Source: Altibacter sp.
GTDB lineage: Bacteria > Bacteroidota > Bacteroidia > Flavobacteriales > Flavobacteriaceae
DNA length: 64,000 nt
NCBI RefSeq assembly: GCF_019913785.1
Contig: NZ_JAIOHK010000072.1
Coordinates: 47,922-111,921 of the forward strand
Direction: 5' to 3'
In this document: piece after piece, positions 33,875 to 43,495 of the stretch
Numbering within the stretch: position 1 is the first letter of the stretch
Layout: each line of letters starts with the position of its first letter
The notes under the pieces: model-generated
What the model saw: only the letters and a program-made list of their open reading frames with translations
Told to the model about the DNA's origin: nothing
Database searches by the model: none
Translations under genes and position numbers: made by a program

Positions 33875-36800
33875 ATGGATTCCTTCAACTTCAGTAAATG
33901 GAATAATATTTTAGGATGGTCGGTCTTTCTTGTAGCTCTAATTACTTATTGGCTCACCGTAGAGCCCACCGCAAGTTTTTGGGATGCCGGCGAATACATA
34001 ACTACTGCGAGTAATCTTGAAGTAGGACACCCTCCGGGAGCACCTCTTTATCAACTTCTGGGAGCCTTCTTTTCCATTTTTGCCTTGGAAGCCAGCAGCA
34101 TTGCCTTGACCATTAACCTTATGTCGGTTTTTGCCAGTGCGTTTACCATTTTATTTATGTTTTGGTCGTTGACCTTATTGCTTCGGAATGTCATCGCCAA
34201 GAATGAGGAGATTTCAAAACACAGTGCTATTGCCTTGTTAGGAAGTGCTGTCGTAGGCTCTCTTGCCTTTGCTTTTACCGATAGTTTTTGGTTCAATGCC
34301 GTAGAAGCCGAAGTTTATGCTGCCGCCGCCTTTATTATGTCCGCCTTGTTTTATTGCGGACTGCGCTGGGAACGCGAAATGAATACGCCCCGCGGAAATC
34401 GATGGATTATATTGATCGCCTTTTTAATTGGACTCTCGTTTGGAGTTCACTTCTTGGGTCTACTCACCATTCCTGCTATAGGATTTCTCTATTTTTTCAA
34501 GAATTACAAAGAAATTACCGTTAAGAATTTTATTATTGCCAATGTCGTTGTCGTTGCCATTTTACTTTTCATATTCAAGCTGCTATTGCCAATGACCATG
34601 AAGTTCTTTAGTGGTTCCGAATTGTTCTTCGTCAACAGCATGGGAATGCCTTTTAATTCGGGCACCATTATTGCCGGACTTATTTTTATCGCATTATTCT
34701 ACTTCGGACTTAGATATACTCAGAAAAAAGGATATACCCAATTTAATACGCTGCTATTGTGCGTCTTGTTTATTTTTATTGGGTTTTCCAGCTGGTTAAT
34801 GTTGCCCATTCGCGCGAATGCCGGAACAGTTATTAACGAAAACAACCCAAACAACGCCCGTGAATTATTGGCGTATTACAACCGGGAACAATACCCCGAA
34901 ACGCATTTATTCTACGGCCCCCTTTTTACGGAAACATTTGTCGGTCTCGATCCTACCAACCCGTATAAAGACGATAAGCCTAAATACGAGAAAGACGAGA
35001 AAGCCGGTAAATATGTCATCGTAAACAATTATAAGAATGCGAGTCAGAATACAGATGATTCTCAAAAGGCATTCCTCCCCAGAATGTGGAGTCTGGAACA
35101 CAATGCAAACTATTTGGAATTCACCAATGGTCTCAACTTCAGCATCAAAAGAGAATACAGGGGAGAACAGCGATTGGTCGACGAGGTGAAAGCCTTTAAA
35201 GAAGCGAATGCCCAAGGACTTGTGGATGGGGACGATTACAATTCGTTTTTAAAAGATTTTAGTCCCTTTCTCGATATTGAAAAACCTTCCTTTTGGCAGA
35301 ATATCAGCTTTATGTTCGAATACCAATTTGGGTATATGTATTGGCGCTATTTTATGTGGAACTTTACCGGACGACAGGACGATGTCCAAGGACAGTATAC
35401 CGACTTACACGGCAATTGGCTCAGTGGAATTGATTTTGTAGACGAAATGCGTTTGGGCTCACAAGACAATCTATCCAGTGATATGAAAAACAACAAAGCG
35501 AGGAATACTTATTACTTCCTCCCCCTTATTCTAGGTATTTTAGGATTGGTCTTTCACGCCAAAAACGACAAGAAAAGCTTTTGGGTGCTTCTGGTGTTTT
35601 TCCTGTTTACCGGTTTGGCATTAAAAGTCTATCTCAACGAAAGGCCTTTTGAACCTCGTGAACGTGATTATGCTCTGGTAGGATCCTTCTATGTATTCGC
35701 CATATGGATTGGATTTGGTGTTTTTGCCCTTTATGAAGTTCTCAAAGAATATATTAAACCCAAATTGGCAATTCCAATAGTTTTAGCGGCGACTACCCTT
35801 GCAGCACCGGTGCTATTAGCTACACAAAATTGGGACGATCACGACCGTTCTGGGAGATATACCGCACAGAGCATGGGTAGAATGTATTTGGATAGTTGTG
35901 ATGAAAATGCAATTCTGTTTACAATAGGCGACAATGATACATTTGCGCTTTGGTACGCTCAAAATATCGAGGGTTATAGACAGGATGTCCGTATTGTAAA
36001 TACGAGCCTTTTCCAGACAGATTGGTACATTGACGATATGAAAAAGAAAGCGTTTACAAGCGACCCTATTCCCTCGCAACTTACGCATGACAAATACAAG
36101 TTTGGATCTCGAGATTTCCTTTTTTTCCAAGAGACGAAACAAGACACCATAGACATAAAAACATGGATGAATTGGGTAGCCGATGATAGTCCCGCCACTC
36201 AGGTTGAGCTGCAGAGCGGCCATATGGCCAATACTTTTCCATCAAAGATAATTCGCATTCCTGTCGATAAGGAAGCCGTATTGCGCAATGGTATCGTGGC
36301 TCAGAAAGATGCAGACCTTATTGTTCCATATATTGATATTGAATTAAAAGGAGAGGTAATTTATAAAAACCGCATGATGATGTTGGATGTAGTAGCCAAC
36401 AACAATTGGGAGCGTCCTATTTATTTTAGCGGCGGCGCTTTTGGCGACGACGATTATTTATGGATGAAGGATTACCTGCAATTGGACGGAGTGGTTTATA
36501 AATTGGTTCCTATTAGAACTAAGGTAGACAAGCGAAATCCATTCGATATGGGACGTATTGATAGCGATAAGATGTACGATATTGTAATGCGTTGGGATTG
36601 GGGCAATAGCGGTAGTCCCGATATTTACCACGATACAGAAACACGCCGAAACGGAATAACCTATAGAAGTAATCTCGCTCGTTTGGCCGAAGCTCTGATC
36701 AACGAAGGCAAATTGGAGAAAGCAGAAAAAGTACTCGATTTGGCCATGGAAAAAATGCCGGTAGATTATTTTGAATATTACTCCCTGCTCGAACCTTTTG

Positions 36801-37165
36801 TACTGGGCTATTTCGAAATAGACAAAAAAGATAAAGCGCGAGAAGTATACGAATCGGTTGCAAAGAAATATCAGGAAAATTTGGTGTATTTCAGCGGAAT
36901 GAAAGTACAACGCCAATACACCATAGCCGATGAGATTATTAGTAATATGGAGCGCTACCGAAGCCTCGTCGATATTCTCATCGTTATGGATTCCGAAGCA
37001 TACGCAAAAAAGGAAGCCGCCAAGTTCAATGATTACATCAAGTTGTTCCGTCACTTTTACAAGGAGAGTGAAGGAATAGACGTAAACAAAAATGCACCGG
37101 TTCAAGATACGTTGCAGACGCTATTAGATTCGGCCGTACTAGATGCCATCGAAGCCGAAAACTAA
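33875..37165 (+). CDS. DUF2723 polytopic membrane protein, putative GT-C glycosyltransferase
   Basis: 1096 residues. The N-terminus WLTVEPTASFWDAGEYITTA carries the conserved Asp/Glu found in the first loop of DUF2723/PMT-like glycosyltransferases (FWDAGEY). Around 11-12 transmembrane helices occupy residues 10-350 and 545-660. A large soluble C-terminal domain ends in TPR-like helices (residues 925-1010). Members of this Bacteroidota family are thought to transfer sugar from a lipid carrier onto proteins or glycans outside the membrane, but the substrate is not established. The stop is followed 6 bp later by a polysaccharide deacetylase, suggesting a joint envelope-glycan role. Confidence 0.85.
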   Translation: MDSFNFSKWNNILGWSVFLVALITYWLTVEPTASFWDAGEYITTASNLEVGHPPGAPLYQLLGAFFSIFALEASSIALTINLMSVFASAFTILFMFWSLTLLLRNVIAKNEEISKHSAIALLGSAVVGSLAFAFTDSFWFNAVEAEVYAAAAFIMSALFYCGLRWEREMNTPRGNRWIILIAFLIGLSFGVHFLGLLTIPAIGFLYFFKNYKEITVKNFIIANVVVVAILLFIFKLLLPMTMKFFSGSELFFVNSMGMPFNSGTIIAGLIFIALFYFGLRYTQKKGYTQFNTLLLCVLFIFIGFSSWLMLPIRANAGTVINENNPNNARELLAYYNREQYPETHLFYGPLFTETFVGLDPTNPYKDDKPKYEKDEKAGKYVIVNNYKNASQNTDDSQKAFLPRMWSLEHNANYLEFTNGLNFSIKREYRGEQRLVDEVKAFKEANAQGLVDGDDYNSFLKDFSPFLDIEKPSFWQNISFMFEYQFGYMYWRYFMWNFTGRQDDVQGQYTDLHGNWLSGIDFVDEMRLGSQDNLSSDMKNNKARNTYYFLPLILGILGLVFHAKNDKKSFWVLLVFFLFTGLALKVYLNERPFEPRERDYALVGSFYVFAIWIGFGVFALYEVLKEYIKPKLAIPIVLAATTLAAPVLLATQNWDDHDRSGRYTAQSMGRMYLDSCDENAILFTIGDNDTFALWYAQNIEGYRQDVRIVNTSLFQTDWYIDDMKKKAFTSDPIPSQLTHDKYKFGSRDFLFFQETKQDTIDIKTWMNWVADDSPATQVELQSGHMANTFPSKIIRIPVDKEAVLRNGIVAQKDADLIVPYIDIELKGEVIYKNRMMMLDVVANNNWERPIYFSGGAFGDDDYLWMKDYLQLDGVVYKLVPIRTKVDKRNPFDMGRIDSDKMYDIVMRWDWGNSGSPDIYHDTETRRNGITYRSNLARLAEALINEGKLEKAEKVLDLAMEKMPVDYFEYYSLLEPFVLGYFEIDKKDKAREVYESVAKKYQENLVYFSGMKVQRQYTIADEIISNMERYRSLVDILIVMDSEAYAKKEAAKFNDYIKLFRHFYKESEGIDVNKNAPVQDTLQTLLDSAVLDAIEAEN

Positions 37166-37171
37166 AAGAAT

Positions 37172-37819
37172 ATGAAGCCTTATCTGGTAAAAATGCCCAA
37201 ATTCGTTCAGTGGTTGTTCCCAAAGCGAATTTGGGCATTTTCCAGTAATACAGATACGGTATATCTTACTTTCGATGATGGCCCTATCCCTGAAGTCACG
37301 CCTTGGGTGCTTTCCGAATTAAAAAAACACAACGCCCATGCCACTTTCTTTTGTATAGGGGACAACATTAACAAATACCCAAGTATCTTTCAACAAATAA
37401 TTGCTGAAGGGCATTCCGTTGGAAACCATACCTGCCATCATATAAACGGCAGTAAAACCGAGGCTTCAGCCTATGTGCAAAATGTCCTAAAAGCGGAAGA
37501 AACGATACAGTCCAATCTTCCTAATAGCCAAAAATCCAACATGCTATTCCGTCCTCCGTATGGAAAACTCACTTCAAAACAGGCTAAATTACTTCAGCAA
37601 CAGGGGTATAAAATCATTATGTGGGATGTATTGAGTGCAGATTTCGACACTAGGATTTCGGAAGAGAAATGTCTTCAGAATGTGATAAAAAATATCCGGC
37701 CAGGCAGCATTCTAATATTTCACGATAGTTTAAAAGCAGAAAAAAACCTTCGATACGCACTACCAAAAGTGCTAGAATTTTTAGCAGAAAAAAAATGGAA
37801 TTGCAAACCTATTCTATGA
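37172..37819 (+). CDS. NodB-type polysaccharide deacetylase, second copy
   Basis: 215 residues without the membrane anchor of the cluster copy. Motifs: YLTFDDGPIP, GNHTCHH, RPPYGK and IFHDS. The full set of CE4 metal and catalytic residues appears present. It lies 6 bp after the DUF2723 gene and converges with the thioredoxin-like gene after only 2 bp. Confidence 0.88.
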   Translation: MKPYLVKMPKFVQWLFPKRIWAFSSNTDTVYLTFDDGPIPEVTPWVLSELKKHNAHATFFCIGDNINKYPSIFQQIIAEGHSVGNHTCHHINGSKTEASAYVQNVLKAEETIQSNLPNSQKSNMLFRPPYGKLTSKQAKLLQQQGYKIIMWDVLSADFDTRISEEKCLQNVIKNIRPGSILIFHDSLKAEKNLRYALPKVLEFLAEKKWNCKPIL

Positions 37820-37821
37820 AA

Positions 37822-38118
37822 TTAGACAAACTCCTTTACAAGTCCGATCAAGGTATTTGCATCTTGTTCTCCACTTTGGCGCCACTTCATTTCGCCGTTC
37901 TTGTAGATCATTAGGGTGGGTAAGCCTTTTACGCGAAGTGCTTCGGCTAGTTCTTTGTTTTTTTCAACGTCTATCTTGATGACACGGGCTTTATCACCTA
38001 AAGCGGCCGCCACGTCTCTAAGTACAGGATGCATTCCTTTGCACGCCTCATCCCATTCAGCATAAAAGTCCAACAGAACGGGTACTCGAGTCTCAATTAA
38101 TTCCCCAAATTTTGACAT
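37822..38118 (-). CDS. Thioredoxin-fold protein lacking the first active-site Cys
   Basis: 98 residues with the whole thioredoxin fold, including LLDFYAEW and the cis-proline loop GLPT (Pro67). The WCGPC active site reads WDEAC (residues 22-26), so the nucleophilic first Cys is Asp and only Cys26 remains. It cannot act as an ordinary dithiol reductase. Monothiol, redox-sensing or chaperone roles are possible. Its length is slightly under typical thioredoxin (about 105). Confidence 0.87.
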   Translation of the reverse strand: MSKFGELIETRVPVLLDFYAEWDEACKGMHPVLRDVAAALGDKARVIKIDVEKNKELAEALRVKGLPTLMIYKNGEMKWRQSGEQDANTLIGLVKEFV

Positions 38119-38172
38119 CTATCTAAAGTGTTACTTGAACAATTGTATTACAAATATAGCATTTCCCTTAAA

Positions 38173-39408
38173 TTAAGCCTTATGCAACCGTTTTTTAAGC
38201 TGAATCACTGTAATTTCAGGCCAAATTCCTACGCGCCCAGGGTAGCCAATATAGCCAAATCCCCTATTTACATTGATATATCGTCCAAATTCCTCATAGA
38301 TTCCGGCCCAATTCTCATATCTATATTTAACAGGACTCCATTTAAACCAGCCAGGAATCTCAATCCCGAACTGCATCCCATGCGTATGCCCGCTTAATGT
38401 CAACTGAAAATTACGATCATCCTCCTTTACCTGTGCCTGCCAATGTGATGGATCATGACTCATTAGAATCTTAAAATCTTCCTGTGCTACACCCCGAATA
38501 GCCCGGTTTAGATCTCCTGCCTTTTTGAAGCCGCCGGCTCCCCAATTCTCTACACCAACCAACGCAATACGCTGTCCGTCCTTTTCTATAAACCGATGTT
38601 CATTCAGCAATAAATCCCAGCCCATTTCCTGCTGAAGTGTTTTTAAATTGTCAAGATTCTGATTTTTGGCAGTTTCTGAATTCCACTGCACATAGTCACC
38701 ATAGTCGTGATTCCCCAGTACCGAATACACACCATCCTTTGCCTTTAAAGAAGCGAAAATTTCTTTCCAATCGTGCATTTCTTCCGTTGAATTATTGACC
38801 AGATCTCCTGTAAACAAAATGACATCGCTTGCCTGCTCATTCACCAGATCAACTGCATATTGTACCTTTTTAACATTGTCAAAACTCCCACTATGAATAT
38901 CGCTTATTTGCGAAATACGATACCCATCGAACGCTTCGGGTAAATCATCAAACTCTAAGGTATACTTTAAAACTTTGTAATTGTACTTTCCCTTGTACAT
39001 GCCGTACAGCAACGATGTGAATGGGATGGCAGCAATGCCTAAAGCAATCGCGCTAATAAACTTTCTACGGGAGGGGATGTAAAAGCCTTCGTTATTACCT
39101 GCTATTCCCATTTTAGAAAATAAGCCAACAAACAAACGCATGATATCCTCGCCAAACATAAAAATGATAAGTAATAACTTCGGAATAAAGATCGCCAAGA
39201 AGAGCCCAAATACATACATTCTATCCGGGGTCATGGTACGTGTGGATACGCCGTAATTTAACTGATAGATAAACACCAAAAGTACGGCGACCGAAACTAT
39301 TGCATACACCCATTGTATCCAAGGGTTCTTGGTTACTGTTTTTAATGCCTGAAAGGCATACAAATCAATTAATATATAAATTACAATAAAGATGATCCAA
39401 CGGAGCAT
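38173..39408 (-). CDS. Membrane-anchored metallophosphoesterase (YaeI/YkuE-like)
   Basis: 411 residues. Four or so N-terminal transmembrane helices (residues 1-150) precede a calcineurin-like domain with SDIHSG, FTGDLVNN, LGNHDYGDY, MSHDP and SGHTHGMQFG, giving all dimetal ligands. YaeI/LpxH-like relatives act on phospholipids or UDP-lipid intermediates, or have broad phosphodiesterase activity. It stands alone, with about 50 bp to the thioredoxin-like gene. Confidence 0.87.
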   Translation of the reverse strand: MLRWIIFIVIYILIDLYAFQALKTVTKNPWIQWVYAIVSVAVLLVFIYQLNYGVSTRTMTPDRMYVFGLFLAIFIPKLLLIIFMFGEDIMRLFVGLFSKMGIAGNNEGFYIPSRRKFISAIALGIAAIPFTSLLYGMYKGKYNYKVLKYTLEFDDLPEAFDGYRISQISDIHSGSFDNVKKVQYAVDLVNEQASDVILFTGDLVNNSTEEMHDWKEIFASLKAKDGVYSVLGNHDYGDYVQWNSETAKNQNLDNLKTLQQEMGWDLLLNEHRFIEKDGQRIALVGVENWGAGGFKKAGDLNRAIRGVAQEDFKILMSHDPSHWQAQVKEDDRNFQLTLSGHTHGMQFGIEIPGWFKWSPVKYRYENWAGIYEEFGRYINVNRGFGYIGYPGRVGIWPEITVIQLKKRLHKA

Positions 39409-39514
39409 GGTGCTGATTTAGAGAATTTTTAAAGATACCACCTTTCAAAAAGTTGAAACAGACATTCACTTTTTTTTAACTGTTTTTAGTATCTTTTCAA
39501 CTTATAAAGACTTC

Positions 39515-42442
39515 ATGAAAAACTTCTACTTTTTCACTTTACTTTTGGTGTTACTCATTAGTTGTTCAGAACCGGTTTCTGTTACACCTGCCAAAAAAGG
39601 TAAAAGCCTTATATCCTACGTCAATCCCTTTATTGGAACGGGCGGACATGGCCATACGTATCCCGGAGCTACCATGCCGTTTGGAATGATGCAACTGAGT
39701 CCGGACACACGTTTGGACGGTTGGGATGGTTGCAGCGGCTACCATTATAGCGATTCATATATTTACGGGTTTTCTCATACGCACCTCAGCGGTACAGGGG
39801 TAAGTGACTATGGCGATATATTGCTGATGCCTACCGACACCTTGATTTTTAACAACGGAGCTGACGGAAGAAAAGGATATCGGGCGCATTTTTCTCACGA
39901 CAATGAAAAGGCCTCACCCGGATACTACAAGGTACATTTGGATGCTACGAATATTGACGTAGAACTTACAGTAACCCCACGCGCCGGAATCCATAAATAC
40001 ACCTACCCCGCTTCCGAAAATCAACATCTTATCCTTGACCTGGAACACCGCGATATGATCTTAGACATAAACGTGCGAGAAATTTCCAAATATGAAGTCA
40101 GTGGCTATCGATTTTCAAAAGCCTGGACCGAAGACCAACGACTTTACTTCTATATGAAGTTTTCCCATCCTATTGACATCCCAACTCATTTCCACAGGGA
40201 TCCCGATAGAAGAACTCGTATGGCTGGTTATACGTTTATCAACCCGAATAATGAACCGGTGACGGTACGTATTGGTATCTCTGCAGTTGATGAGGCCGGT
40301 GCGAAAAAGAATTTGGAAGCCGAAATTGGGAATCGCTCTTTTGAAGAAATTAAAGCTTCGGCGGAAGACGCGTGGGAAAAACAACTCGAAAAAATAGTTA
40401 TTGAAAGTACTGACAATGACCATAAAACCAATTTTTATACCGCACTGTACCATACCATGATTGCTCCAAACCTCTATCAGGATGTAGATGGTCGCTATCG
40501 TGGAATGGATTTGGAAATTCATCAAACAAACGAGTTTGACTATTACACCGTCTTTTCACTTTGGGATACCTATAGAGCGGCTCATCCATTGTATACGATT
40601 ATCGAGCAAGAACGAACCAACGATTTCATCAATACTTTTTTAGCCAAATACGACGAAGGCGGTATCATGCCTATTTGGGACTTGTCCGCTAATTACACAG
40701 GTTGTATGATTGGCTATCACGCGGTTCCCGTAATTGCAGATGCCTATTTGAAAGGCATTACTGACTATGATTCCGAAAAGGCCTTTGCTGCTATGAAACA
40801 CAGTGCTATGCAGGACAAATTGGGACTAGAAGCCTATAAAAAACTGGGCTATATTCCTGTGGAAGCCGAAAGCGAATCGGTTTCGAAAACCTTGGAATAT
40901 GCCTATGACGACTGGACCATCGCCCAAATGGCCAAAGCACTAAATAAACCTGAAGATTATAAATTGTTTTCTGAAAGAGCCCAATACTATAAAAACAGCT
41001 TCAATCCAAAAACCAACTTTATGCAGGGACGGTTTAGAAATACCTGGTTTTCGCCTTTCGATCCCTATGAAGTAAATTTCAACTACACCGAAGCCAACGC
41101 CTGGCAATACAGTTTGTATGTGCCTCAAGATATTTCTGGAATGATGGAACTCATGGGTGGTAAAGAAAAACTGCACGAACATTTGAACAAGCTATTTTCG
41201 GCCAAATCGGAAACATCGGGTCGTGATCAGGCTGATATTACCGGCCTTATAGGGCAATATGCCCATGGGAACGAACCCAGCCATCACATGGCCTACCTGT
41301 ACAATTTTGTAAATCGGCCTTCCAAAACACAGGAAAAAGTGCATGAGATTTTAACCACTCTTTATAAAAATGAACCCGATGGTATAAGCGGCAATGAAGA
41401 TTGCGGACAAATGAGTGCCTGGTATGTGTTTAGTTCGTTAGGCTTTTATCCGGTAACACCCGGAAGCAATCAATACATCATTGGAACACCTCTGTTTGAC
41501 AAAGCAACCATCAATTTGGAAAGCGGAAAACAGTTTACTGTTGTTGCCGAAAATATTTCTGAAACCAATACTTATATCGCTTCAGCTATCTTAAATGGCA
41601 AAGAATTAAAGCGAAGTTACCTTAATCATGACGAAATTATAGAGGGAGGGGTTTTGGTTTTTAAAATGACTTCGCAGCCCTCAAAGTGGGGAACCACCGA
41701 TGCCGAAATACCGGTGACAGAAATTAAGGAGTATCTTATCACACCTGCTCCTTTTATTGCTGAAGGCGAGGTCGCTTTTAAGAATAAAACCAGCGTCGCG
41801 CTTGCCGTAGCTTCGGAAGGACCTGAGATTTTTTACAGTATCAATGATTCAGAATTCAAAAGCTATACCGAACCTTTTATCATTTCCGAAGAAAGCAATT
41901 TAAAAACCTATGCTGAAATAAACGGACTTAAAAGCAGCATACTTTCCACTCAGTTTTATAAGATTAATCCCAATGTGAGCATAACTCTGCAAACGGAATA
42001 TGCCAACCAATACAATGGTGGCGGCAACAATGCACTAATTGACGGCATTCGAGGGGCCAGAGATTTCAGGACCGGAGCTTGGCAGGGATATCAGGATACC
42101 GATCTCGTAGCGATTGTAGATCTTGGCAAGGTGCAGCCTATTGATTCTATTAGTGTCAACTTCTTGCAAGACCAGCGCAGTTGGATCTTTTATCCTACGG
42201 AGGTGGAATGCTATGTTTCAGACAGTCCAACTTTTTATAAGAATCTCCCTGCTCAGCATATCGCTTCCGAAATACCTTCAGACGTTTCGGAAATAAAGAC
42301 AATTCAATTCAGCATGAAAGGATACAGTGCCCGATATATAAAAATTGTAGCCAAGAATTTAAGCGATCTTCCCAAATGGCATTTAGGAGCACCATTCAAT
42401 GGCAAGGCCTGGCTGTTTGTGGATGAGATCGAAGTAAAATAA
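39515..42442 (+). CDS. GH92 alpha-mannosidase lipoprotein
   Basis: 975 residues; lipobox LLISC (Cys17). Hallmarks of GH92: FIGTGGHGHTYPGAT near the N-terminus, the FSLWDTYRAAHP block (about 348-360) and GNEDCGQMSAW (about 627-637). Behind the (alpha/alpha)6 catalytic part lie a chitobiase-C-like strand segment (about 750-815) and an F5/8-type/discoidin-like domain to the C-terminus. GH92 enzymes are Ca-dependent exo-alpha-mannosidases active on N-glycans and yeast mannan. With the next two genes it forms a glycan-use unit; no SusC/SusD pair is present. Confidence 0.93.
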   Translation: MKNFYFFTLLLVLLISCSEPVSVTPAKKGKSLISYVNPFIGTGGHGHTYPGATMPFGMMQLSPDTRLDGWDGCSGYHYSDSYIYGFSHTHLSGTGVSDYGDILLMPTDTLIFNNGADGRKGYRAHFSHDNEKASPGYYKVHLDATNIDVELTVTPRAGIHKYTYPASENQHLILDLEHRDMILDINVREISKYEVSGYRFSKAWTEDQRLYFYMKFSHPIDIPTHFHRDPDRRTRMAGYTFINPNNEPVTVRIGISAVDEAGAKKNLEAEIGNRSFEEIKASAEDAWEKQLEKIVIESTDNDHKTNFYTALYHTMIAPNLYQDVDGRYRGMDLEIHQTNEFDYYTVFSLWDTYRAAHPLYTIIEQERTNDFINTFLAKYDEGGIMPIWDLSANYTGCMIGYHAVPVIADAYLKGITDYDSEKAFAAMKHSAMQDKLGLEAYKKLGYIPVEAESESVSKTLEYAYDDWTIAQMAKALNKPEDYKLFSERAQYYKNSFNPKTNFMQGRFRNTWFSPFDPYEVNFNYTEANAWQYSLYVPQDISGMMELMGGKEKLHEHLNKLFSAKSETSGRDQADITGLIGQYAHGNEPSHHMAYLYNFVNRPSKTQEKVHEILTTLYKNEPDGISGNEDCGQMSAWYVFSSLGFYPVTPGSNQYIIGTPLFDKATINLESGKQFTVVAENISETNTYIASAILNGKELKRSYLNHDEIIEGGVLVFKMTSQPSKWGTTDAEIPVTEIKEYLITPAPFIAEGEVAFKNKTSVALAVASEGPEIFYSINDSEFKSYTEPFIISEESNLKTYAEINGLKSSILSTQFYKINPNVSITLQTEYANQYNGGGNNALIDGIRGARDFRTGAWQGYQDTDLVAIVDLGKVQPIDSISVNFLQDQRSWIFYPTEVECYVSDSPTFYKNLPAQHIASEIPSDVSEIKTIQFSMKGYSARYIKIVAKNLSDLPKWHLGAPFNGKAWLFVDEIEVK

Positions 42443-42482
42443 ACAATGACATGAGTAATACTCCAACCAAAAATTAATTCCT

Positions 42483-43490
42483 ATGAAACGAAGAAAATTT
42501 ATTCAAAGTGCATCCCTGACCGGTCTCGGCGTGGTATCGGGTGCTGCTATAGCTTGTAAAGAAAATACTTCGGAAATGCCTTCAGAAAAAAATGCAGTCA
42601 CAACGATATCCCCGAAGACAAAGATCCCCATGGTGATCGCCACTTGGAATGTCGCAAAATCTACCGAAAAGGCATGGGAAGTCTTACAAGAAGGCAAATC
42701 GGCCTTAGATGCCATCGAACAGGGTTGTATGGTAGAGGAAGCCAATGCCGAAGGGCAATCGGTTGGACTGGGAGGCTTACCCGATCGTGATGGCAATGTA
42801 ACGCTGGATGCCTGTGTAATGAACAAGGAAGGGAATTACGGCGCAGTGGTTTGCATGCAAAACATCGTTCATCCTATTTCGGTCGCACGAAAGGTAATGG
42901 AGAATACCCCACATGTGATTTTGGCCGGAAAAGGCGCCGAAGCATTTGCGGTTTCGGAAGGTTTTAAAAGAGAAAATCTACTTACTGAGGCTTCCAAAAA
43001 AGCATGGGAGGAATGGAAAAAAACATCCAAATACAAACCCATAATCAACATCGAAAACCACGATACCATTGGCATGTTGGCCATTGACAAAAACGGAGAT
43101 ATTTCGGGGGGCTGTACCACCAGTGGCCTTGCCTACAAGATGGCCGGGCGTGTGGGCGACTCTCCCATTATTGGTTCCGGACTATTTATCGATAATGAGG
43201 TGGGAGGAGCAACGGCCACCGGGCTCGGCGAAGAGGTATTAAAGACGGTAGGTAGTTTTTTGATTGTTGAGCTCATGCGGCAGGGAAAATCACCACAGGA
43301 AGCCTGTGAGGAAGCCATTGGAAGGATTGTAAAAAAGAGTCCGAATTTTGAGGATTTTCAGGTAGGTTATATTGCGGTAAACAAAAAAGGGGAAACAGGT
43401 GCCTATTCCATACACGATGGATTTTATACCACAACCTATCAAAACGATAAGAACGAGAGTAAAAAACCTGACTTCTACAACAAAAAATAA
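42483..43490 (+). CDS. Glycosylasparaginase (N4-(beta-N-acetylglucosaminyl)-L-asparaginase), Tat-exported
   Basis: 335 residues. The twin-arginine signal MKRRKFIQSASLTGLG is followed by a possible lipoprotein Cys25 (AIAC). The autoprocessing site is HDTIGM with Thr195 as the N-terminal nucleophile of the beta chain, diagnostic of glycosylasparaginase, and GRVGDSP at 222-228 binds the substrate. It cleaves GlcNAc-Asn to aspartate and aminated GlcNAc, the last step of N-glycoprotein breakdown. It lies 40 bp after GH92 and 5 bp before the sugar permease. Confidence 0.92.
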   Translation: MKRRKFIQSASLTGLGVVSGAAIACKENTSEMPSEKNAVTTISPKTKIPMVIATWNVAKSTEKAWEVLQEGKSALDAIEQGCMVEEANAEGQSVGLGGLPDRDGNVTLDACVMNKEGNYGAVVCMQNIVHPISVARKVMENTPHVILAGKGAEAFAVSEGFKRENLLTEASKKAWEEWKKTSKYKPIINIENHDTIGMLAIDKNGDISGGCTTSGLAYKMAGRVGDSPIIGSGLFIDNEVGGATATGLGEEVLKTVGSFLIVELMRQGKSPQEACEEAIGRIVKKSPNFEDFQVGYIAVNKKGETGAYSIHDGFYTTTYQNDKNESKKPDFYNKK

Positions 43491-43495
43491 ACTTC

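Noticed and set aside
36458..37105. 215-codon minus-strand frame inside the DUF2723 gene
   Set aside because: Antisense shadow of a well-supported gene; cysteine- and phenylalanine-rich composition typical of a shadow frame.
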